A DNA stretch of 64,000 bases from Chrysomallon squamiferum (lineage: Eukaryota; Mollusca; Gastropoda; Neomphalida; Peltospiridae): the NCBI GenBank assembly GCA_012295275.1, contig CM022665.1, positions 33,288,022 through 33,352,021 on the forward strand, read 5' to 3'. The position numbers and the translations under genes are program-made. Shown one piece after another: positions 13,422 to 25,200 of this stretch. The stretch's first letter is position 1. The number at the start of each line of letters is the position of its first letter. Below the pieces are notes generated by a model, which was not told where the DNA came from, ran no database searches, and saw nothing but the letters and a program-made list of their open reading frames with translations.

Positions 13422-15292
13422 TAATTTACCATCATTTTCACTGGCAATACAAAGTAGATTTCCATCAGCACCCAAAAGTCCACTGCTTAAAACAACAGTT
13501 TTTACTCCCTTGTTGTGAAGCATGTCAATGGCTTTTACAGCATTTTCTACATTTTTGACTGTTACACCAGTCAGCAGTCTGAAAACAGATATGAATAAAT
13601 TAATACTTAATGACACCCCAAAACAAAAAAATATATTGGCTATTGGGTGTCAAACAAATATACTAAAATGACAGATATTTTCTTTATAAAAAATTCAAAA
13701 TTAAAATTAGTCAAAACATAGTGGAAAGAGCTGTGCAAAAAGTATCACACTATATTTAAATTATAATTTATGGTAAAATTCTGTAATTTTCTGAAATTTC
13801 GAAACAAATTCAGGAAGGAAAACAGATATGCTGATGTATATAATATTACATATATGTTTACAACAAACTCAGGTACACTAATGATTCAAATGTAATATTC
13901 ACAAATTACAAATCTCAGAATCCATAACAGGTTCAAAAACAAGAAATCAACTTTTTTACATGTGAACATGTACTAGTGAAGTCAAACCTCTACAGGCAAT
14001 GATATTAACATAATCACAAGAAATATCTGGATGCCTTCATCCAACTTTCTATGACAGGCCACTCTTGAGTTCCCAAACAATTTTACATCTACACAACCAC
14101 CTAGTCAACACGGTCATCAATCCACAATTTGTTTGATACAAAAAATGCTAGTACAGCCATTTTTGTTGTTGTTATTATTATTGTTTTTTGTGGTGTTTTT
14201 TCTTTTTCTGGGGGGTGTTGTTGCATGTTATCTGGAAATGTTAAATAACATCAGATTTTTTCAGTGTTTTATTTCTATTAGCTTTGATGAACTGTTATCT
14301 TTTATATAAAGGTTGTCAGTAGTCTTGCTAGAGCTTAAGTACAGGTAATTAGTGGCAATTAGTAGTGCATGCCAAAAATTGGATGTAGAATATTTTTGGT
14401 TTTGTTCTAATGCAAATATTTTGTTTAAAAGTTTCAAACCTACATATGACGTATGCGGCCTCCACCTTTCTATGGCAGCCACTTTTGCTTGATTACATTA
14501 AGACCTATCACTGGTGGAAAAACAGCAATTTCCATCTGTCAGAGCTGTTCTTCACAAGAAGATATATGGGCTATATAAGTGACTGCCACAGACAGATTTA
14601 ACTGTATATTAAAGTAATAAAATGATAAACATATTATTTTAGATCTTTTGCATCAGAATAAGTTTCTTAGTTAATCAACAAATCCTACTAGTTTATATTA
14701 AATCAAGAAAAATATAATTATTAAAATCCAGTAAAACTATACTGATATTGTATAACAGAAATTGTTTATCTATGTTGTTAATACTCATTTTTCAGTATTA
14801 CTATGATAATGGAGTTTCTTTTCATATTATTACACTTACTGCTTACAAACATAATTCCAACTGTGATAACTGTTTCGCTGGGGTTTAGTGGACTGAGTGT
14901 GCTGAAAGGACAAATTTCCTATTTCTTTTGTTTTATTAAACGTTACATATATATATATATATTTTTTTTTTTTGTAATAGTTTATACCTATAATGTATAT
15001 TAGATTTCATCTGGATATAGCTCTTTAAAATAAATTTAATTTTTTTCCCTTTTCAAATTAACAAAATATCTTTCCACGAAAAAGAAAACTTACTCAAGTT
15101 CAAACTGGTTTGGAGTAACAATATCAGCTAATGGAATAATAACATCTCTGTAAACAGGAAGCAGATCTTCTGGTACATACTACAGAAAAAAAAAGAGAAA
15201 AAACCCACACACACATGAGTATGTGATTCAGGGAGTAAGGGGCAATAGTCCTCCCAATTTATGACTCAGTGGTGGGTTAAAATTAAACAATT

Positions 15293-15325
<33 letters not shown>

Positions 15326-15328
15326 ATA

Positions 15329-15368
<40 letters not shown>

Positions 15369-18300
15369 CATGCATAAATCTCATATATACATACACTAGA
15401 ATAACCCTAAAAAAGGTTGTAAAAATCATCACAAGATGTATCTGGTAGGCACTTGAAAATGTAGTGCTGAAAAGAACACAGGAAAAGCTTCACAATAATA
15501 CCAGATTTTTAACAATCCACCAACCCAAATAAAATTGTTTTTTAATTTTTGATATGACCATTTAGAAAATGTACATAAAAAATTTACTTTTTCAGATAAA
15601 TGTTTCAGTTTTTTTAAAACATATTATCTAATAATGTTACACAACATCAACCCTGTAGGCATAATAAGTCAAAATATGGTTCATGAAACCTCATTTATTT
15701 TTTTTATCACTTATCTTTTTTTTTGTACTACCCTAAATTTTTGGAAAGATGCTTATAAAAACTATTTGTGTTAGAGTTTCCAAAATTGGAATACATACAT
15801 TTAAAAACAAGCACTAAAAAATGACAGAAAGAAGATCTTGGAAAAATTAACTATTCTTTTCATATAACCTTTATACAATGTTTTGTTGTTTCAAAATACA
15901 AATGAAAAACATTATTAAGTATGTAATATAAACAAAGACTAATTTCTTTCCGTTATTTTGCAGAAATACATGTCTATGATGAACCTTGTTTGATTTGGAG
16001 AAGTTCATGAAATTTAAAAAAAAGACAAAAATAAAAGCAACCATTTGTCCATGAAAAAATAAACAGGTACTAGTTTTTTATGGTAACAAAAGGGGATTAT
16101 TTCCATAAAGTTTCAATTCTGTAACATGAAAAGTAACAATTTTTTTTTTGCCCCACGTGTGTCCCCTTAAAGCAAAATACATTAGGACAATGATCAAGAA
16201 ATGTGGCAATGTCACCAAATCAATGTTTAAATTTTCCTAATGCATTTGACATGCTACTTGGATTGGGATGGTAAACAAACTGCAGGTGCTTTATCTCCAT
16301 CAAATGTCAACAGACAATTAGAAAGAAACTACAGAACATGCTTAAACATAAATTTAGTATGATGAGAGTATTACCTGAAACTCAATTCAAAAGTAGAGTG
16401 TTCAGCCATAAATTATTTCAAAACTGGCACCCACTGGTGGCAATCAACAATGCAGAGCTAGCTGCAACAACTGCATTTTGGCATCTGTCATGGATTTCCA
16501 AGTGCCTATAGTTGGCTTGTCAAATTAACCAGTTTCATCTTTTTAATAGCCAATGAAGCACCTTTTATTTTAAGACTTTTGGGTCAGTTTATTTGTCTAA
16601 TTTCAGGTACAGGACATACACAGAACAGAATAACTGCCTGTAAAAGTCGTTTTTTCAATAAAATTAGTCACCAAACTGTTTATAAACATTTAAAAACATG
16701 TACAACATGTGCTTTTCCAAAACTCCCTTGAGTTAAAAAATAAAATAAAAAAAATAAAATAAAAAAGTAAAAGATCCCTTGTTGACTATCAGTAAAAAGT
16801 AGCTATTAAGGTACAGAAAGACAAAACTGATTAAACTGACAAGCCAAGTAATCTATATTTTATAAGTCCTTTTTTTACATACCACATCTTGATGATGACA
16901 GAAATAAAGAAAAAAATGAGGGGAAAAATAACCTTGTAATAGTTTTATCCCCATAAATACATACCATTTTGCCATTATCTCCCATAACAGGATCACATAC
17001 TGCAAAATATAAAAATGCAATTAATTCTCTTTTCAAAAATAATAATAATGTTTCTATGTTCTATGTATACTGATTGAAATTGCAAATACTTATTCTCTCC
17101 AGTCTATTGTACCAAAATTGTTTACCACATCTCAATTACTTACCATATATCAACTTTGGATTGCAGCTTCTTATATCATTAATAATTTCCACAACCCTTT
17201 CCAGAAATGATTTGGAACCAATGTATCCTGAAAGTGAAATGCAAATGTTGAATGATTATAAATTTTTAAAAATCAGTTTGTTTTCATTGCTTTATCAAAA
17301 ATGTTTGATACCATCAGTCATTTATATGAATATATCTGCCATGTAAATGTAATTTTAAAAGCAGCTTGTTATGTCAGTTCAGCTCTTCATATCTTTTATG
17401 GAAAGCATACTAAAGAAGAAGAATATATTAAATGATTAATGTAATCTTCTTGATATATGTCAAGTTATTTAATATATAAATTACATGTTGAATACTGAAA
17501 ACAAAAACTACTTACCTGTTAAAATGTGAGAAAAATTTAGAATATTGTTCATTCTTAAGCCATCATACAGGTCACTGACATCCTTATCATCCAAAATTTG
17601 ACCTTTGAACACCTTGTAACCTGTAAAAGTAAATACAATAATATTTAAATATATCTGTTTTAACTATTATGTTCCTGCTATATATCTGTCCTTTATGCAA
17701 GCTTAAACCACCTGAACTTAAGCTATCTTAAATGGAATGGAGTGTTTCAATGGTTCCTGTTAAACGGTTAATTTTTAGCATTCAAATGATGTTACAACAA
17801 AAGTCTGAGACGTATAATGTTTACTGTATATTACTGTATTAGAAATCTGTCACTGAAATGTTTCCTTTCAGTTTGATATTGCCTGTCTTTTCTTTATTTA
17901 TTCTGAATGTATTTGATTATTTCTTCAGTGGGGTTCTAGTATTATCAGATTCAAGAGAAATAATCTTGTGATAAATAATAGTACATCCTTGCTCTCAAGG
18001 ACTGACTGCTTCCGCTTGTATGCAGTACTGAATAACCAGTTAAACCATATAAATAAATTACTACTTTAATCATATATGTATGAAAGATAGTTTAACAAAA
18101 TATTACAATATTAAACTACTGTAAAGAGCTGCAATCAAGGCCTTTTTTCTCTTTTTTTCTTCCTTAAATTGAATGGAAGGAATATTCATTAATAGCTATA
18201 TTTGGTATTAAATTCTAAAATTAAACTGTGTTAATTTATACTTAAAACAACTGGTTTTCTGAATTGCCTCAGTGAAAAACTCTATTCACTTAATTCAATT

Positions 18301-19786
18301 TGGCTAACACTTGCCCATGCCATTTCAAGATGATATTTATAGCTATTCTGCAGTTTTTCTGAAAACATTAAATGTTTAACAGATACTGGTTTCAATCTCT
18401 TAGACACTGATCTGTAAGTAAATGTATTAGGACTACTTTCTTATCCATTTGAGCCAGAATATGACAGAAACAATCTGCCATTCCAAACGGTTATTCATCC
18501 TGTTGAATGTGAACAGAAATGATGAAAAGCTACTCACAACTTTTGAAAGCTAGTAAGAAATTCTTAATGGATCTTAGGTATGGCAATAGAAAATCTCAAC
18601 CAATTAACATTTTTTTTGTTTTTTGTAATCTGTCTAGATATTTTCAGCAGTAATCTTTTACTTATGTAATGGCTACCTCAGTTGCCCATAAACGTGCAAA
18701 TCTATATTGGAAATGTTGTTAAAAGGATGACACATTTGTTAGGGAAATGAAGATACAATTTTTTCTTCTTTACCATGTTGGTCAGTCTTCTGCAAATTCA
18801 TGGATAGTTCTAATATCTTTTAGTTCCTTTTTGCATTTAAAACATCTTTTGGGGTACCATTATTTGTTGTGTTATTCATACAGACATTAGTAAAGCTTTT
18901 GGCTAAGAGTTTTTCACATTATGTGATGTTAGTTTGATGATGTTTTTTCGATTCAGGGCTACACATCAGTTACTGAGCAAAACCTTTTAAAGTAACATGT
19001 AGATATCAAAAAATAATAAAATGTTTTTTATGATTGCTGCACTTTAAGCAGATTTTTGAAAATAAGTTAAATACCTGTATGGTTCGAAAACTGAACAGAA
19101 TTGATAGTGCTCACATCAAAGCCTAGTAACTGAAATAACAAAAATGTTAAAAATAAATAAATATTACTACTACTGCTAACAACAACAATAATAATAATGA
19201 TAATAAAGTTAAATATTTACAAAGTGTTGATAAAAACAAAAATCTTTCTGGCACAGTAATGCATTTTATTCAAAAATAGTTTATTAACCTCTGGTACACA
19301 CTATTCATAAAGTGTATCATAACTGGAATGAAGATCTCTGTAGAATTTGTCTTTTACATTTATTTTGACAAATACTATTATTCATTACTATTTATATGCC
19401 AGATGATGAGATATATGGTACTATATTTTTTAAATTAATATTTATTAGTTATGTACAGACAAGATTCTAATTGCAACAACATTTCAAATGTATTTCAGTT
19501 GTAAAATCTGCCAAAAAAAATAAATTGCCTCCCTTCAGAAAAGAAAACTTATCTCAGGTTTTTAAAATCTGAACAATTTTTTTTCTTTTGGAGTAAAGGA
19601 TAGTTTATTGTTATAGGTATACAAGATATATGTATTTCTAACACACAAAGTTCACATAAAATTATGATTACAATTTAGAGTACTGATTAGCATTTACATG
19701 TTCCTTATTAAGATGTTATTTTTTATATTTCTTAGGATAAACAAACATCTAGTAAGCCTATATTACTGTTTGGAAATGCAATATAA

Positions 19787-19825
<39 letters not shown>

Positions 19826-21667
19826 CCATGAATTGTCAATCTGCACCATCTTAAGATTACACTGTGAATTGTTATATTCAGTAAAATGCACAGCTTTCTT
19901 GCAACTGCACAAGGCACCTCCTGCACATTTTACTGGTGCTGCACTATCTTGCAATGCTGTCTTCATATGTACCGTTAGTGTTCTAGATCTAAGCCTAATC
20001 AAAAACTATGTGAACAGCTGTAAATATTACCTCCCTCCTGATTCTGAAAGCATTTAGACTGCATATGGAATGCAAACATAGTATTAAATTTAATGTTTTA
20101 ATATATTAATTGTATGTATCACAAATAAAAGAATAAACTAATGGTAACAGATCACCAACTACAAAGAAATGCAATTAAATCTCTGAACACATCACTGAGA
20201 TCAAAGGATGTCAATTACAGTGTAACTGGAACATGACATAAATTCACTTCCTCTTTTGATCACAGAGATCAAATTAATGATCAAGTTATTTTTTAAAGAG
20301 AATGCAAATTGGCAAATTACAACACATATATAGGCTTCTAATTTCTGAAGTCACAGCAAGTATTGTTGTGGGGATAACAAGAAATGTTACACAGCAGTGA
20401 GCAACCTGGCCAAATATGGAACATAATGGAATAATTGCATGATTATCACATTATTGATTATATAAATAGGAGTTGTCATTACTGCAAAACTGGAAATTAA
20501 TAAATAACTAAAGCTGTACCATTATTATCTTCCTATTGATCCATGTTTAAATCTGTTGTATAAGTTTATCTACCTGCTGTAAACTGACATTCCTGCAAAA
20601 GGAATCTGATTATCCTTTCTCGTCACATTCTTAACTTATAGAAATTTCCTGGAAATGTTTGGCTGTAGATCACATACTAAAGTAGCACCCATTTTTCATA
20701 CGAAAGCTATCAAACAGATTGTAATATTATTTTAATGCACTTTTTTTTCTTCCCTCTCTCTCTCTTCCTCATGGTATGTAACCTTGTGGGAAAATAATAT
20801 TTTTGCAATTTGTCACAACCCTTTACAGAAATGAAATATTGATTAAAAGAGGCAAGAGCAAACGAATTGTTCTGTAAATAAGGACATCAATGATGTCATT
20901 TCGGTTAGGCAATAGCGTGGGTCAACAAAAAATCTCTGGTCAGAAATCGACAGTGAAGGGCAACCAAGTGACCAGTAAACCCACAGCATATATTAAAATA
21001 TTATGTAAAATGTTTGGGTTTTATTATGTATAAACTATAATCTTATGGAAATGTAATGGTTTCATCGATTCGGGATGAAGAGCTATTTTCTCTGAATTTC
21101 AAATGACAACAACTCAGCTAGAAACTTCAAAACCTACCGTCAGTTTGCAGTTGAAATGTTTTAGTAATAAATGTATTTAATTTTGGACAAAAACTATAGG
21201 CTGATTGATGTGCGATGATTGGTTGAACTTGAGAAGAAAAAAAATAAAAAAAAATAAAATTATTATCAAACGTATCACATGAAGAATTGAAAAATGACAT
21301 GGACAAGGGACATATTCCTCACATTTTATCAAGACATCCCCGATAAAAATAACTCCGTCGAACCGACGAAAAACGTGCATTTCGGGGATAGCTCTCTGCA
21401 CACTCAGAACGCTCCTAATACTTCTAATAGGTACGATCGGAAAAAATGACGTTACCAGTTGGCAGAGTTGCCTAAATTAAATATGGAATCTATCTACTCT
21501 GCTCTAGTCATCGTATCTGGTCATTATATCACTATGTGCAGTGATTGCAGCACAACACAGGCAGTGATATACATACATACCTGGAGTGGAAATGATGCAC
21601 TTTTATTTCCAACATATCCCCAAACAACTGAACTCTGAATTGACAATACAGTTTTGTCGGAAAACAT
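10014..21667 (-). CDS. PDXK: Pyridoxal kinase, complete ten-exon gene
   Basis: Pyridoxal kinase phosphorylates vitamin B6 vitamers with ATP in the cytosol, giving pyridoxal 5'-phosphate. Coding exons on the minus strand: 21581-21667, 19075-19129, 17516-17620, 17144-17227, 16965-16999, 15094-15179, 13430-13578, 12796-12914, 12469-12535, 10014-10129. All junctions have GT/AG sites and compatible phases, giving 300 residues (human enzyme about 312). Ribokinase-family landmarks: N-terminal VLSIQSSVVWGYVGNK, LLGFDVSTINSVQFSNHTG (residues 30-48), VCDPVMGDNG after residue 110, TPNQFELE near 145-152, and the catalytic anion-hole motif GTGD at 220-223 with Asp223 as the expected base. The start is the ATG six codons before VLSIQ; an upstream in-frame ATG at 21718 would add a longer leader unlike the family. 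A TG-rich tract lies about 9 bp past the exon 7 donor. The gene is head-to-head with the SRA gene. Confidence 0.93.
10795..11060 (+). mobile_element. Degenerate DIRS/Ngaro-like RNase H fragment
   Basis: An open frame at 10826-11023 contains ITSLELYPIIAGIHTWGQ followed by VRLFTDNMALVAVLNNQSS. This matches the RNase H region of tyrosine-recombinase (DIRS-type) retrotransposons: Glu in LELYPI, Asp in FTDNMA. Just upstream, in another frame, VTLYTDVLSTHGH supplies the expected first Asp (YTD). The domain is therefore present but frameshifted, and ends at a stop near 11023. No reverse transcriptase, recombinase or terminal repeats were found nearby. It lies inside the last intron of pyridoxal kinase, so it is an old dead insertion. 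The family call rests on remembered motifs, not alignment. Confidence 0.6.
11990..12016. repeat. (CA)n microsatellite
   Basis: Uninterrupted CA repeat in the last pyridoxal kinase intron. Confidence 0.95.
12580..12629. repeat. AT/(TAA)n microsatellite
   Basis: A TA run followed by TAA units, 45 bp upstream (minus-strand sense) of pyridoxal kinase exon 9. Confidence 0.9.
13386..13420. repeat. (CA)n tract abutting a splice donor
   Basis: CA repeat on the plus strand, TG on the transcribed-sense minus strand. It begins about 9 bp downstream of the exon 7 donor (exon ends 13430) of pyridoxal kinase. Confidence 0.95.
15295..15366. repeat. (CA)n-(TG)n microsatellite palindrome
   Basis: A CA tract (15295-15323) and a TG tract (15333-15366) are separated by a short AT-rich loop, so the locus can fold into a long hairpin. 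It lies in the intron upstream of pyridoxal kinase exon 6. Confidence 0.93.
19789..19824. repeat. (TG)n microsatellite
   Basis: Uninterrupted TG repeat in pyridoxal kinase intron 1. The overlapping 119-codon frame is an artefact of the repeat. Confidence 0.95.
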
Positions 21668-22207
21668 TTCGTAAATGGCGTAACATGGATGATCCCGAAT
21701 GCATGTCACGTGATACACATAAAACTGTAACGAACAAGTTTAAGCAACAAAGGCTCTAGATTCGTTATTATAAAGCCATGTTGTGTTTTGGACCAGCGGC
21801 GTGGCTTAACAAATTGGATACATTTATGTCCTTTCAATAAACAAAAACACACAGGCTCATACGTAGGGGAGAGTGTGGGAGAACTACGTACGTAACACCC
21901 CCCGTACTCCATAGTGACTGTCCAGTTAAATCCGTGAATGTATTATTGTATAAAGTAAAGAAAAATAGTCAGACCATGTGAACTCTATAAAAGGTGAAAT
22001 ATTGAGGCAAAGAGAAACACCTCAAATTAACTTTTTAGAGATTAAGACATTCAACAACAAATAAAGATGAACAATGAACAATGCAAATACAGACGCGCAA
22101 CCCTATTTATATAGATTGAACGATGTTCCTCTCCAAAAGAGGAAAATGCTAAAGCAGAAAGTAATATTACATAAGTGGCGGGAATTCATTTCGTGTTGAA
22201 ATCGAAT
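21668..22207. promoter_or_regulatory. Shared head-to-head promoter region of pyridoxal kinase and SRA genes
   Basis: Only 540 bp separate the two start codons, which are transcribed away from each other. The interval and its edges have clearly more CpG dinucleotides than the surrounding introns (for example around 21790-21900 and 22080-22210). That fits a bidirectional housekeeping promoter. No TATA box was assigned. Confidence 0.6.
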
Positions 22208-25200
22208 ATGACAAGTGACTATGAAAAATTGCGTTTGCAAAATCTTGCTGACAATCGTCGAATTTTAGCAGAAATAGGCCTTGTTAATTCAGTGAGTCAA
22301 ACACTTTTATTGAAATTTGCCCGTTACTCTTATTAAAATTTTAGATTAAATGCATGATGTACATTGTACTCAGTACTGTATGACAGTGTAACGTGTTACG
22401 TGTATCAGAGAATTAGACTGACTCCAGAAAGTAATAGACTCATTGATAGTGATGTGGAGTTAAATGAAAGATTTAGCTATCATAAAGATTATATTTTAAG
22501 TATATTCGAAGTGATATAAATTATTTAAAATTTCATTATTTTAGTTCAAGCCTCTTGGACGGGTGATTAAAAGGAGTATCAAGCGTAAATCAGAGTTTTC
22601 CAACCCAGATCCAAAGAAGAAACAAGTGACTGATGTTCAGAACTGTGGGCCAATATATGGAACATGTCGCCGTTCAGCTCGAATCAGTGGAATGGTAGAA
22701 ATTATAAGTTATATTTAAAAGTTTAAATTATTCATCTAGTGGTACTTTTTGTTATTATTATTATTATTATTACTTTAAAATTTTAAAAATAATTTTAGCA
22801 ATATAAGAACATTTATAAATAAAATAAACTTGAAAGTATACCAAATAATGAAATATTACATCTAAAAAATTATAATTTGTATTTATATCATTTTATAAAG
22901 ATAAAATAATTTCTAAATCATGAACATTACTTTTATGTATTTTGTTATCTATACATTGAATTGTTACATTTTTTCATTACAGCCAGCTGGATCTGCTGTT
23001 GTTCTTGAGGATTCAGATGATGAACACACAAAGAATGTGGTTAGAGGAAAACAACCAAATACATACGGACCTATTCCAGGTTTGAATAAAGTTCTTTCAG
23101 ATTTAAATTACAATCAATAATAATTAAGATCATATTATTTTAACACTTTTTCTTAAATTATGTGAATTCAGTTTCCATTATATTTATAAACATTTCTGTT
23201 TGATGAATGTAACTGGAAATTTACCTGCTCTTTTTACAAATTACAATGCAATCAATTGGGATAGTCATCCCAAGCCCTCCTCCAAATATGCTAGTGCATC
23301 AACCATGTATATGGCTTTTGTCGTATATCAGGTCTTGATATTAGCAGTAGCCATTAGTGTTTTAGCTGCCAGTATATCTCCCTGGATTTTATGCTCAGTA
23401 GTCTGCCTGTCCAGTGATTACAATTTACAAAATTTCTTGGATTCAGTAAAATTTAGTAAAATTTCAGATCAGCAAAAACTGAAAAAGATAATTAGAGTCA
23501 TCATCACATCTGCAACATAATCTGTAGAAAAAATATGCAAGAACATGAATCATAAGAACAAATCTCAAACACTTGTGACATGTTATTTTTTGGTCAAAGA
23601 GGATTTTTTTGAATCGGGGGAATAAAGAAATGCAGGCAGAAAATAGATGTGTATTGTTGATATGTGACTTAAGGAAATGTAAATCCCTAAATTAAAATTA
23701 TTTTCATATATTTATCAGATAACTTAGAAAGTAACAGCATAATAGTAATTTTGGCCTAATGTGTCAAGCTGTATTGAAAAAAATGGTATGATCAAAGTTT
23801 ATGAAATTTTCAGAATATCAAGTTCATTGGATGAAGTAGAATAAAAATAGACATATGATCAAACAGCAGTATTTGTACAAATGAAGTTAAATTCCTGCAA
23901 TATTGTCACATAACATTTAAATTTAAACAGATCATGTTAAAACATCACATCCAGTAACTTTTCACTAAATATGATGGAAATAAATCCAGTTACATACATA
24001 TAGTAGCTATGATTTCTGCTTGTTACCAGGTTACGTTGTGGACCTTTCATCTGAAAAGTGATGACTGCTTGAAAATATCTTACTGTTCAAATTATCTGCA
24101 CCATTTTCATGAAACCAGAACCATGTGGGCATTTCTTTCTGTTTGTTTTTAAAATGTTCTATTCAGATTACATTTCCAGAGTAAACTACAAGTGGTAGAA
24201 GAAGCTGAGTGAACAGCACAAAATGATCACCAGATTTTAGCTGAGATGGAAACCTAAAATGGAAACCTTTGCCATCAAAATTTTTGGTCACAACAAATCA
24301 TGTCCTTTACCCATTCTTTTTTAATCTACAATTTTATTTCTTGAAGAAATATATCCGATATATTAAACAAGTCAAATATTGACAATTAGAATCATATTAT
24401 TTATTTTGTTTATTATTACTTTTTTCTCCCTTTTTTTTACTTTCTTTATGGTTCAGGTTGTACCTGGTGGATAGTGTCAAGATTTTCTGCATGCATTTTG
24501 GAAGTTTTGTGACACTTCATTCATGTTTTGATGGCAGAGATGCCAGCATCTCCCTATCCTAACTTTTGAGAATAGGAGAGGGGGAGAGAGAGAGAGTAAG
24601 AGTAAGTAAGTATATAAATGAATGAGAGAATATATATAAATATATGTTCTGATGTTTAATAATTTTTAAATGTTTACAGGTGTTGATGTTGGTACAGTTT
24701 GGCAGTTCAGGATAGAATGTTCAAATGCTGGTGTACACAGGTGTGTTCATTGATCCATTCACTTTGTGTTCTTTTTTAATGTGCACAGACATGAGTGCTG
24801 AATATATACTTAGATATGTTCTATGAATGTATAAATAGGTATAATCGTTTTAAATGTATTCAGATGCATTCTTTGAACGTATATTAATTATATACATGTT
24901 ATATAAATATTTTACTTTATTATTATTTGATTGAAACATTTTTTGGATTTTACATTTCTGGTTTTCTGTCAGTTTTAAAGAATAAATGATATATATTTTA
25001 TTCTTATTATTGTTTTTATAATTTAGTATATGGAAATATGAAATACTTTTACCTATAATTTTGGCATTTTACATACAAGTAAACATGTAGGTACATAGCA
25101 CAATTTCCACTGAAATGCTATTCTGTCAAATAACAAGTTGTAAAAACTCACTGTTACTGAACAGCATATTGAACATTGTAAATACACTGAATGCATTAAA

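Noticed and set aside
13343-13558. Plus-strand frame with poly-Thr/His opposite pyridoxal kinase exon 7
   Set aside because: It is a shadow of the real minus-strand exon and the CA repeat.
19698-20057. 119-codon frame with Cys-Val repeat
   Set aside because: The Cys-Val run is translated TG microsatellite, inside an intron.
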